DNA of 64,000 bases from assembly GCA_051859045.1 (NCBI GenBank), contig JBHYGK010000007.1, forward strand, positions 12,015 to 76,014, read 5' to 3'. The notes beneath the pieces are model-generated. The model saw only the letters and a list, made by a program, of their open reading frames with translations. It did no database searches and was not told the DNA's origin. Shown here piece by piece: positions 1 through 7,651 of this stretch (within the stretch, counting starts at the first letter, position 1; the number at the start of each line of letters is the position of its first letter). The translations under genes were made by a program, and so were the position numbers. This DNA comes from JBHYGK01 sp051859045. Lineage in GTDB: Bacteria; Pseudomonadota; Gammaproteobacteria; Xanthomonadales; Xanthomonadaceae.

Positions 1-45
1 CTGCTCGAGCTGGCCCACCTCGACGATGCCTATTCGGAGTACTGA
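1..45 (+). CDS. C-terminal end of an upstream gene (partial)
   Basis: The first 14 codons form an open frame ending LDDAYSEY and a TGA at 43-45. The next gene starts two bases later at ATG 47, so the two are probably cotranscribed. Too little is visible to name the family. In related bacteria a heavy-metal-sensor-like gene often follows an ECF sigma factor and its anti-sigma gene, which would suit this position, but that is inference from context only. Confidence 0.5.
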   Translation: MLELAHLDDAYSEY

Positions 46-46
46 G

Positions 47-808
47 ATGACCACCCTCCCCCGCCGCTGGCGGATCGCGATCGCCGGGTCGCTGCTGCTC
101 AACGTGCTGGTGATCGCGGCCCTCGCGACGCTGGCGCTGCGGCACGGCCGCGACGGCGCCGACGGCGCGACGATGGCCGCCGGCCTGCCCTCGCCGCGGG
201 CGATGCAGCGCGTGCTGCAGCCGCACGAGCGGGCGGCGATGGCCGAGGTGTTCGGCCCGCGCCGGCGCGCGATCGGGCTGGGCCTGGTCGAACTGGGCGA
301 GGCCCGCGCCGCCGTGCGCGACGCGCTGCTGGCCGAGCCCTTCGATCCCGCCGCGCTGGAGGAGGCGTTCGGCGTGCTGCGCGCGCAGGACGCCACCCTC
401 GCCGGGGACGTCCACGCCGGCCTCGCCGAGCTGGCCGCGCGCCTCGACGCCGACGGCCGCCGGCGCCTGGCCGAGGGCCTGCGCCCGCCGCGCGGCCGCG
501 AGCCGGGCCGCGGCGACGGCGAGCGTCGCCACGACGGGCGCCACCACGAGGCGCGCGCCGACGACGGCCGCGGCGATGGCCCCCGCGGCGATGGCGCACG
601 CGGCGACGACGCACGCGACGAGGCGCCGCCGCCGGCGGAGCGCGCCGAGCGCCGCGAGGCCATGCGCGAGGCCATGCGCGAGCGGATCGCCGAGCGCATG
701 GCGGAGCGCCGCGCCGAGCGCCGCGCGCGGCTCGAGGACGCCGCCGCCGACGGGGACGCGGCCGAAGGCGCCGCCGAGGACGCCGCGAGCACGCCGCCGG
801 CCGAGTGA
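47..808 (+). CDS. Periplasmic heavy-metal-sensor-like (CnrR/ZraP type) membrane-anchored protein
   Basis: A 253-residue protein with one N-terminal membrane anchor (about residues 11-31) after a basic start MTTLPRRWR. Residues about 62-146 form an Arg/Glu/Ala-rich helical hairpin resembling the metal-resistance sensor fold: alternating RRRAI, EPFDPAALEEAF and HAGLAELAARLDADGRRRLA blocks, as in periplasmic proteins that hold back a sigma factor or bind metal. The last ~100 residues are low-complexity: a Gly/Asp/Arg/His stretch, then a strongly charged helix with repeated REAM/ERMAERRAER units. An in-frame ATG at 26 overlaps the upstream gene; ATG 47 is preferred because it follows the upstream TGA directly and places the anchor at the N terminus. 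The role is inferred; no strict metal-ligand motif is obvious apart from several His residues in the tail. Confidence 0.6.
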   Translation: MTTLPRRWRIAIAGSLLLNVLVIAALATLALRHGRDGADGATMAAGLPSPRAMQRVLQPHERAAMAEVFGPRRRAIGLGLVELGEARAAVRDALLAEPFDPAALEEAFGVLRAQDATLAGDVHAGLAELAARLDADGRRRLAEGLRPPRGREPGRGDGERRHDGRHHEARADDGRGDGPRGDGARGDDARDEAPPPAERAERREAMREAMRERIAERMAERRAERRARLEDAAADGDAAEGAAEDAASTPPAE

Positions 809-841
809 GCGACGCCGCATGACCGCGGGCGCCGCATGACC

Positions 842-847
842 TAGCAT
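842..847 (+). promoter_or_regulatory. Candidate -10 element for the propeller/amidohydrolase gene
   Basis: TAGCAT lies 28 bases before the ATG at 876, between two genes on the same strand. A GGAG ribosome-binding site follows at about 861-864. No good -35 is visible, so this rests on the -10 and its position. Confidence 0.35.
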
Positions 848-875
848 CGGGGGATCCGCCTGGAGATCCCGTCCG

Positions 876-3800
876 ATGCCCGTGTCCGCCGTGTCCCCGC
901 TCCGCCTGGTCGCCCGCCCCCTCGCCGTCGCGCTCGCCGCCACCCTCGCCGCCGGCGCCGCCGCGCCCGCCGCGCGCGCCGCCGACGCCCCCGCCTGGAA
1001 CGTCGACACCAGCCTGCCGGCCGCGCAGACGGTGCGCTTCGAGACCAGCGAGGGCACCTGGCTCGACCTCGACGTCAGCCCCGACGGCCGCATCATCGCC
1101 TTCTCGATGCTCGGCGACCTCTACCTGCTGCCGGTCGCGGGCGGCGAGGCGCGCCGGATCACCACCGGCATGGCCTGGGACGTGCAGCCGCGCTTCTCGC
1201 CCGACGGCCGAGAGCTGGCCTTCACCTCCGACCGCGGCGGCGGCAACAACCTCTGGCGCATGCCGGTGGACGGCGGCGAGGCCACCCAGGTCACGCGCGA
1301 GACCTACCGCCTGCTCAACAACCCGGCGTGGACGCCGGACGGCCAGTTCCTGGTGGGCCGCAAGCACTTCACCTCGCAGCGCTCGCTGGGCGCGGGCGAG
1401 CTGTGGATGTACCACCGCAACGGCGGCGCCGGCCTGCAGCTCACCACCCGCGACAACGACCAGCAGGACCTCGGCGAGCCGGCGGTGAGCGCCGACGGGC
1501 GCTGGATCTACTTCTCGCGCGACGTCACCGCGGGCCCCAGCTTCGAATACAACAAGAACCCGCACGAGGGCATCTACGCGATCCAGCGCCTCGACCGCGA
1601 GACCGGCGAGATCCAGACCGTCGTGGAGACCGCCGGCGGCGCCGTGCGCCCGCAGCCCTCGCCCGACGGCCGCTCGCTGGCCTTCGTCCGGCGCGTGCGC
1701 GAGAAGTCCGTGCTGCACGTGGTCGACCTGGCCTCGGGCGAGCTGACCGCGGTGTGGGACGGCCTCAGCCACGACCAGCAGGAGGCCTGGGCCATCTTCG
1801 GCCCCTACGCCAACTTCCAGTGGCTGCCCGACGCCAGCGCCGTGGTGATCTGGGCCCAGGGCAAGCTCTGGCGCGTGCCGATGCCCGGCGTGGACGGCAG
1901 CGTCGCCGGCGCGCCGACCGAGATCCCCTTCACCGCCCAGGTCGAGCAGCGCCTCGCGCGCCCGCTGCGCTTCGAGCAGACCCTGCCCGACGCCCGCTTC
2001 CAGGCCCGGATGATCCGCGACGTGGCCACCAGCCCCGACGGCGCCACCGTCGTCTTCCACGCGCTGGGCCAGCTCTGGCGCCAGCCCGCGGGCGGCGGCC
2101 GCGCCGAGCGGCTCACCGCGTCCAGCGGCGTGTTCGAGTACCAGCCCAGCTTCAGCGCCGACGGCAGCAAGCTGCTCTACACCACCTGGTCCGACGCCGA
2201 GCAGGGCCGCGTGGTCGAGCGCGTGCTGGCCACCGGCGTCGAGCGCGTGCTGAGCACGCAGCCCGGCTTCTACTACGGCCCGCGCTACTCGCGCGACGGC
2301 GCGATGGTGGCCTGGAGCCGGCAGTCGGGCAGCTCGCTCACCGGCAACCTCAACGGCGGCGAAGGCGGCATCTACGTCGTGCCCGCGGCCGGCGGCGAGC
2401 CCCGGCGCGTGGTCGCGCGCGGCGGCGACCCGCAGTTCAGCGCCGACGGCACCCGCCTGTACTACCTCACCGGCGGCGGCCTGCAGAAGACGCTGATGAG
2501 CGTCGGCCTGCACGGCGAGGAGCCGCGCGAGGTGTTCAACCTCAAGTACGTCGACTTCGTCAGCATCAGCCCCGACGGCGAGCATGTCGCCTTCACCGAG
2601 CTGTTCAACGCCTACGTCGCGCCGATGCCGCGCACCGGCGGCAGCATCGAGCTCTCGGCCTCCACCACCGCGATCCCGGTGCGGCGCCTGTCCACGGACG
2701 CCGGCAGCTACCTGCACTGGTCGGGCGACGCGCTGCACTGGACGATCGGCAACGCCTACCACTCGGCCACGCTGCCGGCCGACTTCCGCGCCTCCACCGA
2801 CCGCCCCGAGCGCGCCGCGCGCCCGGTCACGCTGGCCGTCGAGGCGCCGGTGTACCGGCCCGAGGGCGTGGTGGCCTTCACCAACGCCCGCATCATCACG
2901 ATGCGCGGCGCGCGCGAGGGCCGCGAGGAGGTGATCGAGGGCGGCACCCTCGTGGTCGAGGGCGACCGCATCCGCGCCGTCGGCCCGGCCGACGCGGTGC
3001 AGGTGCCGGCCGGCGCGCGCGTCATCGACGCCAGCGGCAAGACGATCATCCCCGGCCTCGTCGACGCCCACGCCCACGCCAACCACTTCACCACCGGCGT
3101 GGTGCCGCAGCTCAACTGGGCCTACTACGCCAACCTGGCCTTCGGCGTCACCACGATGCACGACCCCTCGGCCACCACCGAGACCGTGTTCTCGCAGGCC
3201 GAGCTGCAGCAGGCCGGCGAACTGGTGGGCCCGCGCGTGTTCTCCACCGGCACCATCCTCTACGGCGCCGACGGCGACTTCCGCGCCAACGTCGACTCGC
3301 TCGACGACGCCCGCGCCCACCTGCGCCGCATGCAGGCCCAGGGCGCGTTCAGCGTGAAGAGCTACAACCAGCCGCGCCGCGACCAGCGCCAGCAGATCAA
3401 CACCGCCGCGCGCGAGCTCGGCATGCTGGTGGTCGAGGAGGGCGGCAGCACCTTCCAGCACAACCTCACGATGATCGTCGACGGCGCCACCGGCGTGGAG
3501 CACAACCTCCCGGTGGCCCCGCTCTACCGCGACGTCATCGAGATGTGGCGCGCCACCGACGTGCGCAACACGCCCACCCTGGTGGTGAGCTACGGCGGCC
3601 TGAGCGGCGAGTACTGGTGGTACGCGCGCGACAACGTGTGGGAGGAGCCGCGCCTGAACCGCTTCTTCCCGCGCGAGACCCTGGACGCCCGGAGCATCCG
3701 CCGCGAGACCGCGCCCGACTGGGACTACTGGCACGTCACCGTGTCCGAGACCGCCAAGGCCCTGCGCGACGCCGGCATCGGCATCCAGGTCGGCGGCCAC

Positions 3801-4202
3801 GGCCAGATGCAGGGCCTGGCCCCGCACTGGGAGACGTGGATGCTGGTGCAGGGCGGCTTCAGCGAGTTCGAGGCGCTGCGCGCGGCCACCCTCGACGGCG
3901 CCGACTACCTGGGCCTGGCCCGCCAGCTGGGCTCGCTGGAGGCCGGCAAGCGCGCCGACCTGGTGGTGCTCGAGAACAACCCGCTCGAGGACATCCGCCA
4001 CAGCGACGACACCGCGATGGTGATGGTCAACGGCCGGCTGTTCGACGTCGGCGCCGACATGGCCGAGATCGGCGGCCGCGAGGCCCCGGCGCCGGAGTTC
4101 TACTGGCAGCGCCACGGCGAGGGCCGCAGCTTCGGCATCGAGTTCGGTCCCACCGCGCCCTGCCACTGCCCGAAGTCGGGCGAGGCCGGCCATCGGCACT
4201 GA
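876..4202 (+). CDS. Secreted TolB-like beta-propeller / amidohydrolase fusion protein
   Basis: A 1108-residue exported protein with a signal peptide (about residues 1-35, ending AARAADA). Residues about 50-660 are WD40-like/PD40 beta-propeller repeats with recurring SPDG/SADG motifs (for example VSPDGRIIAF and FSADGSKLLY). Residues about 670-1090 are a metal-dependent amidohydrolase domain: a VVAFTNARIITMRG strand, the HAH metal motif at His732/His734, a Lys in SVKSYNQP near 828, His near 876 (EHNLPV) and GGHGQ near 975. The last replaces the usual GTDS aspartate motif, as in other propeller-amidohydrolase fusions. ATG 876 has GGAG 11 bases upstream. Likely a periplasmic hydrolase of a cyclic amide, dipeptide or related substrate; the substrate cannot be read from sequence. 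Downstream is a hydrolase gene nine bases away. Confidence 0.85.
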   Translation: MPVSAVSPLRLVARPLAVALAATLAAGAAAPAARAADAPAWNVDTSLPAAQTVRFETSEGTWLDLDVSPDGRIIAFSMLGDLYLLPVAGGEARRITTGMAWDVQPRFSPDGRELAFTSDRGGGNNLWRMPVDGGEATQVTRETYRLLNNPAWTPDGQFLVGRKHFTSQRSLGAGELWMYHRNGGAGLQLTTRDNDQQDLGEPAVSADGRWIYFSRDVTAGPSFEYNKNPHEGIYAIQRLDRETGEIQTVVETAGGAVRPQPSPDGRSLAFVRRVREKSVLHVVDLASGELTAVWDGLSHDQQEAWAIFGPYANFQWLPDASAVVIWAQGKLWRVPMPGVDGSVAGAPTEIPFTAQVEQRLARPLRFEQTLPDARFQARMIRDVATSPDGATVVFHALGQLWRQPAGGGRAERLTASSGVFEYQPSFSADGSKLLYTTWSDAEQGRVVERVLATGVERVLSTQPGFYYGPRYSRDGAMVAWSRQSGSSLTGNLNGGEGGIYVVPAAGGEPRRVVARGGDPQFSADGTRLYYLTGGGLQKTLMSVGLHGEEPREVFNLKYVDFVSISPDGEHVAFTELFNAYVAPMPRTGGSIELSASTTAIPVRRLSTDAGSYLHWSGDALHWTIGNAYHSATLPADFRASTDRPERAARPVTLAVEAPVYRPEGVVAFTNARIITMRGAREGREEVIEGGTLVVEGDRIRAVGPADAVQVPAGARVIDASGKTIIPGLVDAHAHANHFTTGVVPQLNWAYYANLAFGVTTMHDPSATTETVFSQAELQQAGELVGPRVFSTGTILYGADGDFRANVDSLDDARAHLRRMQAQGAFSVKSYNQPRRDQRQQINTAARELGMLVVEEGGSTFQHNLTMIVDGATGVEHNLPVAPLYRDVIEMWRATDVRNTPTLVVSYGGLSGEYWWYARDNVWEEPRLNRFFPRETLDARSIRRETAPDWDYWHVTVSETAKALRDAGIGIQVGGHGQMQGLAPHWETWMLVQGGFSEFEALRAATLDGADYLGLARQLGSLEAGKRADLVVLENNPLEDIRHSDDTAMVMVNGRLFDVGADMAEIGGREAPAPEFYWQRHGEGRSFGIEFGPTAPCHCPKSGEAGHRH

Positions 4203-4211
4203 GGCCATGCC

Positions 4212-5426
4212 ATGAGCCCGCGCGAGCGCGTGCGCGACGCACGCGCCCTCGCGCGGCTGGCGGTGGACGCCGTGCACGGCGCCACCGACCTGGTGGAGGC
4301 CCTGCACGGCACGATCACCGCGCTGGCCCCGCCGCTCGGCGGCGCCGGCGACGCCCCGCCGCCGCGCACCCGCGGGATCGCCCGGCTGGTGTACCGCAGC
4401 GTGCGCGGGATCACCCGCGCGGTCGGCGCCGGGCTCGACGCGACGCTGCATCCGATCGAGCGCCTGCTGGCGGCGTCCGCGCCGGACGGCGCGCCGCGCT
4501 CACCGCGCCGCGAGGCGCTGGTGGCGGCGCTCAACGGCGTGCTGGGCGACCACCTCGCCGCCTCGGGCAATCCGCTCGCGCTGCCGATGCGCCTGCACCG
4601 CCCGCGGCCCGACGCGGTCGGCCCCGACCTGCTGGTGCTGGTGCACGGCCTGTGCATGGACGACCTGGGCTGGCGCCGCGACGGGCGCGACCACGGCGAG
4701 GGCCTGGCCGACGCGCTGGGGCTGGTGCCGCTGTACCTGCACTACAACACCGGGCTGCCGATCGCCGCCAACGGACGCGCGCTGGCCGAGACGCTCGAGG
4801 CCCTGGTCGCGGGCTGGCCGGTGGAGGTGCGCTCGCTGCGCCTGCTCGGGCACTCGATGGGCGGGCTGGTGATCCGCGGCGCGCTGGCGGCCGGCGCCGA
4901 CGCCGGCCACGCCTGGCCCGCACGGGTGGCGGCGATCGCCTGCCTCGGCACGCCGCACCTGGGCGCGCCGCTGGAGCGGGCCGGGCGCTGGGTGGACCGG
5001 ATGCTCGCCGCCAGCCCCTACACCGCGCCCTTCGCGCGGCTGGGCCTGGTGCGCAGCCGCGGCGTGCAGGACCTGCGCCACGGCCACGTGCTGGACCACG
5101 ATGACGCCGCCGCCGACGCGCCGCCCCCGCAGGTGCCGCTGCCGCGCGGGCTGCGCTGCTACCTGCTGGCGGGCACCACGCGCGGGGACGACAGCCGCGC
5201 GGCCACCGCCGCGCATCGCGACGGCGCCCGCCTGCCGGGCGACGGCCTGGTGCCGGTGGCGTCCGCGCTGGGCGAGCACCCTGACCCGACCCGCGCGCTG
5301 CGGGTGCCGGCCGCGCGCAAGGCGGTGCTGGCCGGGCACGACCACTTCGACCTGCTGGGCAGCGCCGAGGCCTTCGACCGGCTGCGCCGGTGGTTCGCGC
5401 CTCCGCGGCCGCGCGCGCGGCGCTGA
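4212..5426 (+). CDS. Alpha/beta hydrolase (lipase/PGAP1-like)
   Basis: 404 residues. The fold begins with LLVLVHGLCMDD (oxyanion-region HG) and carries the nucleophile elbow GHSMGG with Ser215. A C-terminal GHDHFDLL segment probably supplies the catalytic His, and the Asp is likely in the VPVASALGEHPDP region. The first ~130 residues are a helical, Arg/Ala-rich extension seen in permuted-lipase-like hydrolases. I see no signal peptide, so a cytosolic or peripheral esterase/lipase is likely. It starts nine bases after the upstream stop; the TGAGG at the stop of the previous gene may serve as a ribosome-binding site. The substrate is unknown. Confidence 0.75.
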   Translation: MSPRERVRDARALARLAVDAVHGATDLVEALHGTITALAPPLGGAGDAPPPRTRGIARLVYRSVRGITRAVGAGLDATLHPIERLLAASAPDGAPRSPRREALVAALNGVLGDHLAASGNPLALPMRLHRPRPDAVGPDLLVLVHGLCMDDLGWRRDGRDHGEGLADALGLVPLYLHYNTGLPIAANGRALAETLEALVAGWPVEVRSLRLLGHSMGGLVIRGALAAGADAGHAWPARVAAIACLGTPHLGAPLERAGRWVDRMLAASPYTAPFARLGLVRSRGVQDLRHGHVLDHDDAAADAPPPQVPLPRGLRCYLLAGTTRGDDSRAATAAHRDGARLPGDGLVPVASALGEHPDPTRALRVPAARKAVLAGHDHFDLLGSAEAFDRLRRWFAPPRPRARR

Positions 5427-5433
5427 GGCTCAG
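5423..5433. terminator. Stop-codon inverted repeat between convergent hydrolase genes
   Basis: CTGAG-G-CTCAG. The left arm contains the TGA of the plus gene and the right arm contains the complementary TCA of the minus gene. The one-base loop makes it a weak hairpin on its own. It belongs to a recurring pattern at convergent gene ends in this window. Confidence 0.3.
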
Positions 5434-6506
5434 TCGCCGGGCGCGACGCCGCCGCCGGCGGCGTCCATCGCGACCCCACCCGGCAGCCCGTCGAGGAACG
5501 CGCGCAGCGGCGCCAGCGTGGCCTGCGGGTCCTCCTCGTGCGGCACGTGGCCGAGGGCGTCGAACACCACGTAGGTGCTGCCGGCGATCGCGGCGTGGAA
5601 GCGCTCGCCGAGGACGGGCGGGATCAGGCGGTCGCGGCCGCCCCACAGGATCAGCGTGGGCTGGGTGATCGCGGACGCCGGCGCGTCGCTGGCCGCGCGC
5701 CCGGGCGCGCCGAAGCGCGCCATCAGCGCGGCGCGGTTGCCCTCGCGGGTGGCGAGGTCGAAATAGCGGTCCACGAGCGCCGGCGTCACCCGCGACGGGT
5801 CGCCGTAGACGTTGCGCAGGCTGGAGGCGATCACCTCGCGCGGCAGCACGCGCTGCAGCAGCGGCGCGGCCCAGCGCTGGCGCGCGAGCTGGAAGCCGAT
5901 CGGCACCGAGCGCCCGGGCGCGGGCGCGGCGCCCGCGGCCGGCCCCGGGGGCGCGGCGGCCGGCGCGGCGGGCGGCGGGGCCCCCGCGCTGTCCACCAGC
6001 ACCAGCGCGACCACCCGGTCGGGATGCGCCAGCGCGGCCTGCCAGGCGATGGCGCCGCCGTAGGAATTGCCGCCCAGCACCACCTGCTCCACGCCGAGGT
6101 GGTCGAGCACCGCCACCAGCACCTCGACCTGGCGGTGCATCGAGTAGTCGTGCGCGGGGTCGGGCCCGGTGAGCCCGAAGCCCGGCAGGTCGTAGCGGAT
6201 CACCCGGCGGCCGCCGACGAGCGCGTCGGTCCAGCCCTGCCAGGTGTGCAGGGAGTCGCCGGTGCCGTGCAGCAGCACCAGCGGCGGCAGGCCGGCGTCG
6301 CCGTCGCGCGGCCCCTCGTCGCGCAGGTGCACGTGCATCCCGGCGATCGGCTCGAAGCGCGAGGGCGGCGCGCCCCAGCGCGGCGCCAGCTCGGCCACCG
6401 GCCGGTCCGGCGCCCAGTGCCACGCGATGAACCCGCCCGCGCCCACCACCCCCAGCGCGAGCACCGCCGCCGCCGATCGCCACAGCCACCGCCAGATCCT
6501 GCGCAT
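5430..6506 (-). CDS. Membrane-anchored alpha/beta hydrolase
   Basis: 358 residues with an N-terminal membrane anchor (about 11-29, following RRIWRWLWR). The alpha/beta hydrolase core has LVLLHGTGDS near 78-85, the nucleophile motif GNSYGG with Ser148, acid Asp292 in GGRDRLIPP and His320 in LGHVPHEEDP, so the triad is complete. A Pro/Ala-rich insertion (about 177-198) sits before the cap domain. The frame is open further upstream, but ATG 6506 is chosen because GGAGG lies about 10 bases ahead and the anchor then falls at the N terminus. Homologous in style to epoxide hydrolase/haloperoxidase-like esterases; the substrate is unknown. It converges with the lipase-like gene and is separated from nrdB by about 85 bases. 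Confidence 0.8.
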   Translation of the reverse strand: MRRIWRWLWRSAAAVLALGVVGAGGFIAWHWAPDRPVAELAPRWGAPPSRFEPIAGMHVHLRDEGPRDGDAGLPPLVLLHGTGDSLHTWQGWTDALVGGRRVIRYDLPGFGLTGPDPAHDYSMHRQVEVLVAVLDHLGVEQVVLGGNSYGGAIAWQAALAHPDRVVALVLVDSAGAPPPAAPAAAPPGPAAGAAPAPGRSVPIGFQLARQRWAAPLLQRVLPREVIASSLRNVYGDPSRVTPALVDRYFDLATREGNRAALMARFGAPGRAASDAPASAITQPTLILWGGRDRLIPPVLGERFHAAIAGSTYVVFDALGHVPHEEDPQATLAPLRAFLDGLPGGVAMDAAGGGVAPGD

Positions 6507-6534
6507 CCGCCCGCCCCTCCGACACGATCCCCGC

Positions 6535-6540
6535 AGCCTA
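6535..6540 (-). promoter_or_regulatory. Candidate -10 element for the anchored hydrolase gene
   Basis: TAGGCT on the minus strand, 28 bases before the ATG at 6506, with GGAGG between. No convincing -35 is seen. Confidence 0.3.
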
Positions 6541-6592
6541 GCGCAGCGCGGCGGCCGGGGCCGCGGCTCCGGCCCCGGTCGCGCCCGCGGGC

Positions 6593-7651
6593 TCAGAACG
6601 CCTCGTCGAAGGCCACCTCGCCCTGCACGCCCACCTGGTAGGCGCTGACCCGGCGCTCGAAGAAGTTGGTCAGCTCCTGCACGTCCTGCAGGTCCATGAA
6701 GCCGAAGGGGTTGGACGCATGCCAGCGCTTGGCGAAGCCCAGCTGCACCAGGCGCTGGTCGCCCACGAAGCGCAGGTACTCGCGCATGTCCGCCAGCGAC
6801 AGGCCCGCGACGCCCATCGCCAGCACGTCGGCGGCGAAGGCCAGCTCGCACTCGATCGCCTCCTCGATCATGCGCGCGGCGTCGGCCTCGAACGCGGCGT
6901 CGACCAGGTCGGGTTCCTCCTCGCGGGCGGTGCGGTAGACCTCCATCGCGAAGGCCATGTGCATCGATTCGTCGCGGAACACCCAGTTGGTGCCGCTGGC
7001 CAGGCCGTTGAGCAGGCCGCGCGAGCGCAGGTAGTAGACGTAGGCGAAGGCGGCGAAGAAGAACAGGCCCTCGATGCAGGTGGCGAAGCAGGCCAGGTTG
7101 AGCAGGAAGGCGCGGCGGTCGGCCTTCGTCTCCAGCCGGCGCAGGCCCTGCACCGAGTCCATCCAGCGGAAGCAGAACTCGGCCTTGCGGCGGATGCTGG
7201 GGATGGTCTCGATGGCGGCGAACGCGCGCGCGCGCTGCTGCGGGTCGGGCAGGTAGGTGTCGAGCAGGGTCAGGTAGAACTGCACGTGCAGCGCCTCCTC
7301 GTAGAGCTGGCGCGAGAGGTACATGCGCGCCTCGGGGGCGTTGACGTGCTGGTAGAGGTTGAGCACGAGGTTGTTGGCCACGATCGAGTCGCCGGTGGCG
7401 AAGAACGCCACCAGGTGCTCCACGAGGTGGCGCTCGGCGGGGCCGAGCTTGCGCTGGAGGTCGGCCACGTCCTGGGCGAAGTCCACCTCCTCCACCGTCC
7501 AGGTGTTGCGGATGGCGTCGCGGTACATCTCGTAGAAGTGCGGGTAGCGCATCGGCCGCAGGGTCAGCTCGAAGCCGGGGTCGAGCAGGCGGGCGCGGGC
7601 CGGGGCCGCGTCGGCGCGGGCATGGGCGAAGGCGTCGATGGCGGCGTTCAC
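6593..7651 (-). CDS. nrdB: Ribonucleoside-diphosphate reductase, class Ia small subunit
   Basis: 352 residues. Houses the diiron-tyrosyl radical that NrdA uses to reduce ribonucleoside diphosphates. The iron ligands are visible in order: Asp in FATGDSIVANN, Glu and His in YEEALHVQFY, Glu in CIEGLFFFAAF, and Glu/His in RDESMHMAF. The Tyr four residues after the His of EALH matches the radical tyrosine of the Escherichia coli enzyme. The C terminus EVAFDEAF is the tail that docks on the large subunit. The start is GTG 7651, which overlaps the nrdA stop as GTGA, so translation is coupled to nrdA. It shares control by the upstream cobalamin riboswitch. Confidence 0.95.
   Translation of the reverse strand: MNAAIDAFAHARADAAPARARLLDPGFELTLRPMRYPHFYEMYRDAIRNTWTVEEVDFAQDVADLQRKLGPAERHLVEHLVAFFATGDSIVANNLVLNLYQHVNAPEARMYLSRQLYEEALHVQFYLTLLDTYLPDPQQRARAFAAIETIPSIRRKAEFCFRWMDSVQGLRRLETKADRRAFLLNLACFATCIEGLFFFAAFAYVYYLRSRGLLNGLASGTNWVFRDESMHMAFAMEVYRTAREEEPDLVDAAFEADAARMIEEAIECELAFAADVLAMGVAGLSLADMREYLRFVGDQRLVQLGFAKRWHASNPFGFMDLQDVQELTNFFERRVSAYQVGVQGEVAFDEAF

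Noticed and set aside
99..4451. Very long minus-strand open frame (1450 codons) opposite the first two genes
   Set aside because: Its product is low-complexity Arg/Ala/Gly/His sequence with no domain; it is the antisense shadow of the plus-strand genes caused by high GC, where stop codons are rare.
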